Shown here one piece after another: positions 44,101 through 48,666 of a stretch of 48,666 bases of DNA. This stretch comes from Planctomycetota bacterium. GTDB lineage: Bacteria > Planctomycetota > Planctomycetia > Gemmatales > Gemmataceae. Position 1 is the stretch's first letter, and every line of letters starts with the position of its first letter. Where the stretch lies: assembly GCA_009920765.1 (NCBI GenBank), contig RFZJ01000022.1, positions 1-48,666 of the forward strand. The letters are read 5' to 3'. The position numbers were made by a program, and so were the translations under genes. Below the pieces are notes generated by a model. It worked only from the letters and a program-made list of their open reading frames with translations. It had not been told where the DNA came from and did no database searches.

Positions 44101-45481
44101 GGTAAAACCCAGTTCGGAAAGATTGCTTTTCATCTCCTACGGTTCCTGCAAAACCAGAGTACCCAACCATGCCGTAAATCCAGTTGTCCAGCCCATAATT
44201 CAGATTACTTGGGCCAGCGTGGGTATCGCCTGTGCTCCAACCAGAGAAAAGAACTTTGCGCTCATCAACTTTGTCATCACCATTGGTGTCTTTAAGAAAA
44301 AGAGTATCAGGTGCCTGATGAACAATGACACCGCCGTTGGCGAAAATCAAGCTTGTAGGAATACTAAGTTTGTCTGCAAAGATCGTGAACTTATCTGCAA
44401 CATTGTCGCCATTGGTATCTTCGCAAATAACTATTTTGTCTCTTCCTTGACCTTGGGGCTGCAATTCGTTGGGGTAATCAACAGTGAGTGCTACCCATAG
44501 TCTGCCCCGTTCATCCCAATTCATGGCGATGGGTTTGCCTTCTAGATCAGGTTCAGATGCGAAGAGTTTAAGTTCGAACCCTTCAGGCATGATGTAATGT
44601 TGTTGGGAATCTTTTGGATCAAGGGGTTTTTGCATTTTCCTGATGTTATCGCCCATTTTTCCCCATTGCTTGTTTGCAGGGTAGAATGGCACATCAGCTT
44701 CAACATAATCAAAGGGTTTTAGGTTTTTAGGAAGTTCAGTCATCAAGACCTGGTCAGAAAAAGCTGCAACTTTGGAGAGGTCGCCGTTGGTTGCCCAGCG
44801 AATACCGCGTTCAAGAAGGTTTTGAAAGCCTGGGTTGGACCAAGTTCGGGCATCATGGCCCCACGCTGTATAGAAAACTTTACCCTTACCCTGGGTTCGC
44901 ACCCAAGTCCAAGGCTCGGATCCGGATGCATCTTTTCTTTCTTCAAGGACTACGCGATCCTTGGGATTATGCTTGGTGTGAACATAAGTTTCATCCCAAC
45001 TTTCAAAACTTTTGTAACCTTTCATGATCGGGTGGGTAGGAAGAACGTTGTCAACGCGGAAAGTGCCAGCGCCATGTTTTGAAAATTGAGCGCCAACAAG
45101 ATCGATGTATTTAGGCGAATTTAAAAAACAGTAACTAGCGCAGTGCAATGGGATTAGTGCATTGCCCTGTTCGACATATTCAAGTAATGCTTTCTCTTGT
45201 TCAGGAGAAAGCGTTGTCAAATTGGCAAAAATGACCAACCCTTGATAAGAGTTGAGGATCTTGGGGGTCAGGCTTTCCACTTTATCTGTGTAGACAAGGT
45301 CAATGCCCTTGGCTGCAAGGACAGGCTGAATTTGCCGAAAACGATCATTGGGCTTATGATGGCCATTGTCGCCAAGAAATAACAGTTTAATTTTGGCGTC
45401 TTGCGCCCGGATACCGGTGCTTATTCCAAGGCCGAATATTATTGCAAGAAGGACTGATACGCAAAAAATATACTTTTTCAT
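41117..45481 (-). CDS. ThuA - PVC-type propeller - HEAT - cytochrome c fusion protein
   Basis: This 1454-residue exported protein joins several domains. After a signal peptide (cleavage near GIRAQD) comes a ThuA-like glutamine-amidotransferase-fold domain (about 30-255: KLLFLGDNGHHKP, GNALIPLHCASYCF, GAGTFRV, GKVFYTAWGHDART). The PVC-type propeller covers about 295-665 (PEGFELKLFASEPDLEGKP, MNWDERGRLWVALTVDYP, YGMVGYSGFAG, EVGPDGNVWVIDWYNF). HEAT-like helices run about 680-1090. A c-type cytochrome has the heme motif CSKCH at 1136-1140 (KNQCSKCHQHQGEGTKIGPDMTG). A C-terminal beta domain (about 1230-1454) follows. ThuA domains act in trehalose or keto-sugar metabolism, so a periplasmic sugar oxidation role with electron transfer is inferred. 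An AAAGG site precedes the ATG. Confidence 0.92.
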   Translation of the reverse strand: MKKYIFCVSVLLAIIFGLGISTGIRAQDAKIKLLFLGDNGHHKPNDRFRQIQPVLAAKGIDLVYTDKVESLTPKILNSYQGLVIFANLTTLSPEQEKALLEYVEQGNALIPLHCASYCFLNSPKYIDLVGAQFSKHGAGTFRVDNVLPTHPIMKGYKSFESWDETYVHTKHNPKDRVVLEERKDASGSEPWTWVRTQGKGKVFYTAWGHDARTWSNPGFQNLLERGIRWATNGDLSKVAAFSDQVLMTELPKNLKPFDYVEADVPFYPANKQWGKMGDNIRKMQKPLDPKDSQQHYIMPEGFELKLFASEPDLEGKPIAMNWDERGRLWVALTVDYPNELQPQGQGRDKIVICEDTNGDNVADKFTIFADKLSIPTSLIFANGGVIVHQAPDTLFLKDTNGDDKVDERKVLFSGWSTGDTHAGPSNLNYGLDNWIYGMVGYSGFAGTVGDEKQSFRTGFYRMKPDGSKIEFLRNTNNNSWGVGLSEEGILFGSTANGNPSVHLPIPNRYYEKVRGWSSSVLEGIAGSAPIHPITKQIRQVDHHDRFTAAAGHALYTARNYPSDYWNKTAFVTEPTGHLVATFPITPEGASFTSRNAFNLVASDDEWSSPIVAEVGPDGNVWVIDWYNFIVQHNPTPAGFKTGKGNAYETNLRDKKHGRIYRLVYKEGKNSTNVNLKTADSNKLVETLRNDNFFWRRHAQRLLVEKQSKDSIPALIELAKETKLDGAGLTPCVIHALWTLKGLGALEEETSPATKVAIDALTHPSAGVRLNALKVLPLKPSSIDAILKAKLLDDSNAQVQLATLLALSDMPPSEQSSKAIAQILKSKRPLDKWLLDGVTTAAANNDVLFLNSITEKNTAPSNELLTIVERVAEHHARGKPEEGIANLLEKLLQSEPLIQTATLKGLARGWPANQPPKLDDRTEKALKDLFGALPIAARGQLAQLGKKWGSKSLAEQSKTIVQGFLKATSDTKLPDAERVFSAKQACEFGSSDPVVAKAILELITAQISPEAGLGMLEAVSLSDQPETGNAMVERFPDWTPNLRQTAIRILLSRSIWTEALIASLENNKLRISELSLDQKQALLQTGNKKITDKAKVILARGGGLPNADRQKVIEEFMFATTQSGDANLGKIVYKNQCSKCHQHQGEGTKIGPDMTGMAAHPKKELLIHIMDPNRDVEGNFRQYVVSTKAGKILTGMLASETKSSIELIDTEAKKQTVLREDIDEIKASDRSLMPEGFEKQLSKPDLVNLLEFLTQRGKFLPLPIDKIATIVSTKGMFHSEDATVERLIFPDWKPKVFQGIPFNLVDPQGDKYPNVIMLHGTNGAIPPKMPKQVKLACNGPANAIHLLSGVSGWGYPATSKGSVSMIVRLHYADGKTEDHPLKNGEVFADYIRKIDVPDSIFAFPLRNQQIRYLAVRPKRPTEIIKDIEFVKGPDTTSPIVMAVTVEGPESKDKAK

Positions 45482-45522
45482 ATCTAAAGCCTTTTATGAA
45501 AAGTTTCCAGTGGTTAATGATT

Positions 45523-46641
45523 TTACAGGGTGAAATCGGGAAGATTTAACACTTTGCCACCTTGTAAGGCGGATTCATGGGCAAGAATACCAACGCATGT
45601 CCAGTTTGCACTTTGGGTGGCATTGGGCCAAGGGTCACGGTTTTCCGATAAGGCATTTAAGAATTCGTTGACCATATGAGGGTGGGAACCGCCATGACCA
45701 CCACCCTGCAAAAACGAAAGATGACCCGCATCATGAATTTCAGAAGGAAGTGTAAACTTTCTGATGGGCTCAGGAAGCAGGTGGGCAAAATCTGGTACAG
45801 TTATCTTTGTTGGAATTTCAGGCTCAGGCTTTTTGGCTGTGTGAATGATGTGTGGTTCATGTTCAACCAGACTCCATTCAAAGCTTTTCTTTGTGCCATA
45901 AACATCAAAACTCTCGCGATATTGCCTTGCTGTATCGTATAAGAACCTCCAGATATGGCATGCGATATCGGAGTTCTTGATTTTGATGTGGCAAGATTCA
46001 ACAGCAAACTTGTTGCCTGATATTTTCTGTATTTCTTCCCTAACGGTTCCAGAACCAAAACAACTAACATTTTCAGCTTTGCCATTCACTAATCCAAGGC
46101 AAGGGCTGACAACATGGGTTGCGTAGTGCATTGGTATCATTTTCTGCCAGTAGTCGGGCCAGCCATCCATATCCTGGGGGTGGGAAGCAGCCATGTACTG
46201 GATTTTTCCAAGTTCACCTTTTTGGAACATTTCCTTGATGAAAAGGAATTCCCGGGAGTAAACAACTGTTTCAGCCATCATGTATTTAAGGCCGGTTTTC
46301 TTTACTAAATCAACAATGGTTTTGCATTCTTCAACTGTGGTTGCCATTGGTACGGTACACATGACATGCTTGCCCGCTTTAAGCGCAGCGATAGACATGG
46401 GGGCATGATCAGGAATGGGGGAATTGATGTGAACAAAATCCACATTTGGGTCTTTTAAAACATCTTCGTAGCTGGTGAAACGCCTCTCAATTTTAAATGT
46501 GTCACCAATTTTGTTTAGCTTTTCTTTGTTGCGTTGGCAAATGGCATAAATGTTCCCAAGAGGGTGCTTTTGGTAGATCGGCATGAATTCTGCTCCAAAA
46601 CCGAGACCCACCATTGCCACATTCCACTTCTTAGTGCTCAT
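45523..46641 (-). CDS. Gfo/Idh/MocA-family oxidoreductase with altered EKP motif
   Basis: I place the start at 46641 (AGGGG site upstream), which gives STKKWNVAMVGLGFGAEF with the Rossmann Gly motif; an ATG 12 codons earlier is unlikely. The 372-residue protein has the Gfo/Idh/MocA layout: Rossmann domain, VDFVHINSPIPDHAPMSIAALKAGKHV, and the large beta-sheet domain with GELGKIQYMAASHPQDMDGWP. In most members the sugar-binding and catalytic Lys lies in an Glu-Lys-Pro triplet after 'GKHV'; here the triplet reads Thr-Val-Pro (CTVPMATT), so this Lys is lost. His residues in MHYATHVVSPCLG are kept. It would act on a sugar or a keto-sugar, or not be a classical dehydrogenase. It follows the ThuA fusion's start by 41 bases on the same strand. 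Confidence 0.9.
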   Translation of the reverse strand: MSTKKWNVAMVGLGFGAEFMPIYQKHPLGNIYAICQRNKEKLNKIGDTFKIERRFTSYEDVLKDPNVDFVHINSPIPDHAPMSIAALKAGKHVMCTVPMATTVEECKTIVDLVKKTGLKYMMAETVVYSREFLFIKEMFQKGELGKIQYMAASHPQDMDGWPDYWQKMIPMHYATHVVSPCLGLVNGKAENVSCFGSGTVREEIQKISGNKFAVESCHIKIKNSDIACHIWRFLYDTARQYRESFDVYGTKKSFEWSLVEHEPHIIHTAKKPEPEIPTKITVPDFAHLLPEPIRKFTLPSEIHDAGHLSFLQGGGHGGSHPHMVNEFLNALSENRDPWPNATQSANWTCVGILAHESALQGGKVLNLPDFTL

Positions 46642-46698
46642 ACTAATGCCCCTAGAAACAAATTTGTAAAATGTCAAAAATAAAATACTACCATGTTT

Positions 46699-46727
46699 AA
46701 CATAGATTGTAAGCGTTTATGTATCAA
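46699..46727 (-). promoter_or_regulatory. Candidate promoter of the Gfo/Idh/MocA gene
   Basis: On the minus strand TTGATA (46727-46722) and TATGTT (46704-46699) are separated by 17 bases. The -35 matches the consensus at five of six positions. Transcription would start near 46692, giving a leader of about 50 bases before the ATG at 46641, and could also cover the ThuA-fusion gene downstream. Confidence 0.45.
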
Positions 46728-46886
46728 TATTTAACCTGCAAGCCCTGCATTAAAATATTTGTAATTATCTTCAAACTAATGCTGGATTCTTGTTTTAAAC
46801 TTCATTAATCTAATAAAATTGTAAGGTTGCGTTATTATTGAATGATAGTTCCCGCCTTTTGCCTTGTATTTTACCGGAGTTTGACA

Positions 46887-47621
46887 ATGAGAATCCTTTC
46901 GATTTTGCTGGTTGGTTTTGTATTTGTACTTTCTGCTTATTCTGCAGAAGAAACAACCTCAATCTTTAATGGTAAAGATCTTACAGGCTGGGAAGGAAAC
47001 CCCAAGCTTTGGTCGGTGGAAGATGGTGCCATTACTGGAAAAACAGGCAATGAACCCCACAACAAACTTAAGCATAATACTTTTCTGGTTTGGAAAGGTG
47101 GCGAAGTCAGCGATTTCGAATTCAAATGCAAGTATAAGATTGTGGGTGGTAATTCTGGTATCCAATATCGCAGTAAAGTAATGGGCCAAGGTGATTTCGG
47201 CCCCAGGGTTGGCGGTTATCAGGGCGATTTTGAAGCTGGAACTACTTTCTCTGGCATTCTTTATGATGAGGGTGGTATTGCAGGTGGACGCGGTATCATG
47301 TGCGGTCGTGGTGAAAAAGTTAAATGGAACGCTGATAACAAAAAAGAAGTTGTAGGAAAGACTGAAAAGTCTTCAGCAGAACTTCAAGCTGCCATTAAAA
47401 AAGATGATTGGAATGATTTAGTGATCATCGCAAATGGCAATAAACTGGTGCATATGATCAATGGGAATGTAACTGCTGAAATTGTTGATGAATCCCCCAA
47501 GGCATTAAAGAGTGGCGTTCTAGCACTACAAATTCATGTTGGTCCTGTGATGACCGTGCAATTTAAGGATTTAACCCTTAAGAAACTAGCCGGCTCCCCT
47601 GAGGAAAAAAAAAAGAAGTAA
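46887..47621 (+). CDS. DUF1080 (3-keto-disaccharide hydrolase-like) domain protein, zero-frame product
   Basis: The ATG at 46887 has a CGGAG site and gives a signal peptide ([20 protein letters not shown]). The 244-residue zero-frame product is one concanavalin-like DUF1080 domain: [65 protein letters not shown], and [23 protein letters not shown], then [24 protein letters not shown]. The family binds or hydrolyses sugar derivatives. The ORF ends [12 protein letters not shown] inside a run of ten A, two codons after a -1 slippery heptamer. In the -1 frame the sequence continues as coding (47615 onward). The stop therefore either ends a short form or results from a one-base error. Confidence 0.93.
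   Translation: MRILSILLVGFVFVLSAYSAEETTSIFNGKDLTGWEGNPKLWSVEDGAITGKTGNEPHNKLKHNTFLVWKGGEVSDFEFKCKYKIVGGNSGIQYRSKVMGQGDFGPRVGGYQGDFEAGTTFSGILYDEGGIAGGRGIMCGRGEKVKWNADNKKEVVGKTEKSSAELQAAIKKDDWNDLVIIANGNKLVHMINGNVTAEIVDESPKALKSGVLALQIHVGPVMTVQFKDLTLKKLAGSPEEKKKK
47609..47615 (+). other. Slippery heptamer A_AAA_AAG inside an A10 tract
   Basis: In the DUF1080 reading frame the bases are GAA AAA AAA AAG AAG TAA. The last A of one AAA plus AAA AAG make the heptamer A_AAA_AAG used by E. coli dnaX for -1 frameshifting. A GAGG Shine-Dalgarno-like tetramer sits at 47601-47604, just before the A-run. A -1 step, or one extra A in the transcript, opens a frame that is free of stops to the right edge. Confidence 0.6.
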
Positions 47622-48666
47622 CTAAACCGGGTAAAACTGGTGGTAAAAAGAAAGCAGTAGAAGATCCCAAGCTGGCGGGCAAAGAACCGCCAGCTACTTC
47701 TCCTGCCCAAATCAAAACCCTAAAAGGTTTCAAGGTCGAGCTCCTTCATTCTGTACCCGCTGCTTCCCAAGGTTCTTGGGTTTCAATGTGTACCGATCCC
47801 AAAGGTCGGCTGATTGTTTCTGATCAGAATGGCGGACTTTTCCGCGTTACACCCCCTTCTATCGGTGATTCAAAAACTCCCACCCTGGTTGAAAAAATTC
47901 CAGCAGATATTGGTGAGGCCCAGGGCCTTCTTTGGGCTTTTGACAGCCTTTATGTTATGGTTAACAAAGGGGGCAAGTATGATCATGGATTATACCGAGT
48001 TCGAGACACCGATGGTGATGATCAACTGGATCAAGTCACCATGCTTCAGAAGTTTTCCGGTGGTGGCGAGCATGGCCCTCATGCTATTTTACTTTCTCCC
48101 GATGGCAAAAACCTGATTGTAGTTGTTGGTAACCAAACCAAGTTGGTTGATTTTAAAACCAGTCGGGTTCCAGTTCGCTGGGGCGAAGATCATCTGCTTC
48201 CCCGAATGCCAGATGGCAGGGGATTCATGGCAGGGGTGATGGGGCCTGGTGGAACCATTTACAAAATTGACCCTGATGCTAAAAACTGGGAAATAATGGG
48301 GGTTGGATTCCGGAATGAATACGATGCCGCTTTTAACAGGCAGGGGGAATTGTTTACTTACGATGCAGATATGGAATGGGATTTCAACACACCTTGGTAT
48401 CGACCGACAAGAATTTGTCATGTCACCAGTGGTGCCGAGTTTGGCTGGCGAAACGGTGCTGGAAAATGGCCTGCCCACTATGCAGACAGCCTGCCCGCAG
48501 TTGTTGACATTGGGCCCGGTTCTCCCACGGGTGTAACTTTTGGTTACGGTGCCAAGTTTCCTGCAAAGTATCAGGAAGCGTTTTTCATTTGTGATTGGAG
48601 TTACGGCAAAATGTATGCCGTACATCTTTCGCCTTCGGGAAGTACCTATAAAGCCGAGGTGGAAGA
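47615..48666 (+). CDS. PVC-type propeller continuation in the -1 frame (3' end outside window)
   Basis: From 47615 (codon GAA) a frame stays open for 350 codons to the right edge. It starts with a Lys-rich linker ([19 protein letters not shown]) and then reads as a PVC-type propeller: [80 protein letters not shown], then [24 protein letters not shown] and [10 protein letters not shown]. These are the blades of family members with heme-binding C-termini. The frame has no start codon with a signal peptide of its own, so as a separate gene the product could not be exported. It is most likely the second half of one DUF1080-propeller protein joined by a -1 shift at 47609-47615. Frame change: zero frame of the upstream gene is one base different. 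Confidence 0.82.
47670..47695 (+). repeat. 9-bp hairpin downstream of the slippery site
   Basis: AGCTGGCGG (47670-47678) and CCGCCAGCT (47687-47695) are perfect inverted copies with an 8-base loop. The stem is GC-rich and lies about 55 bases after the A-run, inside the -1-frame coding linker. Canonical -1 frameshift stimulators lie 5-9 bases away, so this one is too far for a simple stimulator; it may be incidental or act after partial unfolding. There is no T-run. Confidence 0.65.

Overview
The window looks like a piece of a Planctomycetota (PVC superphylum) chromosome of fairly low GC. The evidence is the mix of gene families: three PVC-type beta-propeller/HEAT/cytochrome-c proteins, a ThuA fusion, a DUF1080 protein, a DUF1501 protein with a Tat signal, Tat-exported DUF3500, an exported PQQ-like propeller, an exported NIPSNAP protein and signal-peptide retropepsin-PDZ proteins, next to ordinary housekeeping genes. 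I cannot name the genus; a Gemmatales-like relative is a guess. No rRNA, tRNA, CRISPR array, insertion sequence or prophage was recognised.

Layout. 1-11.2 kb is one long minus-strand run: citrate synthase, serS, uvrC (short, no HhH domain), surE, a DinB protein, a DUF2784 membrane protein, a PQQ-like propeller, a NIPSNAP protein, two tandem retropepsin-PDZ paralogues and the start of a PVC-type propeller protein that runs off the left edge. 11.4-15.0 kb (plus) holds rlmN and an ECF sigma / anti-sigma / secreted repeat-protein operon. 15.0-23.7 kb is mixed: DUF3500, a BFD-like ferredoxin, an outer-membrane protein candidate, an aldo/keto reductase, DUF1501, an HPF1-like protein, FKBP, a TSUP transporter and a zinc-less MDR oxidoreductase. 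23.9-30.5 kb has a PurS-PurL fusion convergent with a nucleotide-sugar operon (PhnP-like MBL, UDP-sugar pyrophosphorylase, mannose-1-P guanylyltransferase, RuvX). 30.5-36.0 kb has a frame-split MFS transporter, a parvulin lipoprotein, a coiled-coil lipoprotein and a DUF58 pair. 36.2-41.1 kb is a compact type II secretion/type IV pilus-like operon (ATPase, two GspF proteins, three pseudopilins). 41.1-48.7 kb carries a 1454-residue ThuA-propeller-HEAT-cytochrome protein, a Gfo/Idh/MocA protein and a DUF1080 gene that continues into a propeller domain in the -1 frame.

Most notable. (1) 20480-21388 encodes a bacterial protein that matches eukaryotic HPF1 (the accessory factor that retargets PARP1/2 to serine ADP-ribosylation) over nearly its whole length. 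(2) At 47605-47614 a run of ten A, containing the dnaX-type heptamer A_AAA_AAG, separates a DUF1080 ORF from a long open -1 frame encoding a PVC-type propeller; this is either regulated frameshifting/transcriptional slippage or a homopolymer error. (3) The MFS transporter gene at 30554-32102 is split by a +1 shift without any such slippery sequence. Functions are inferred from remembered family motifs; no database search was run.
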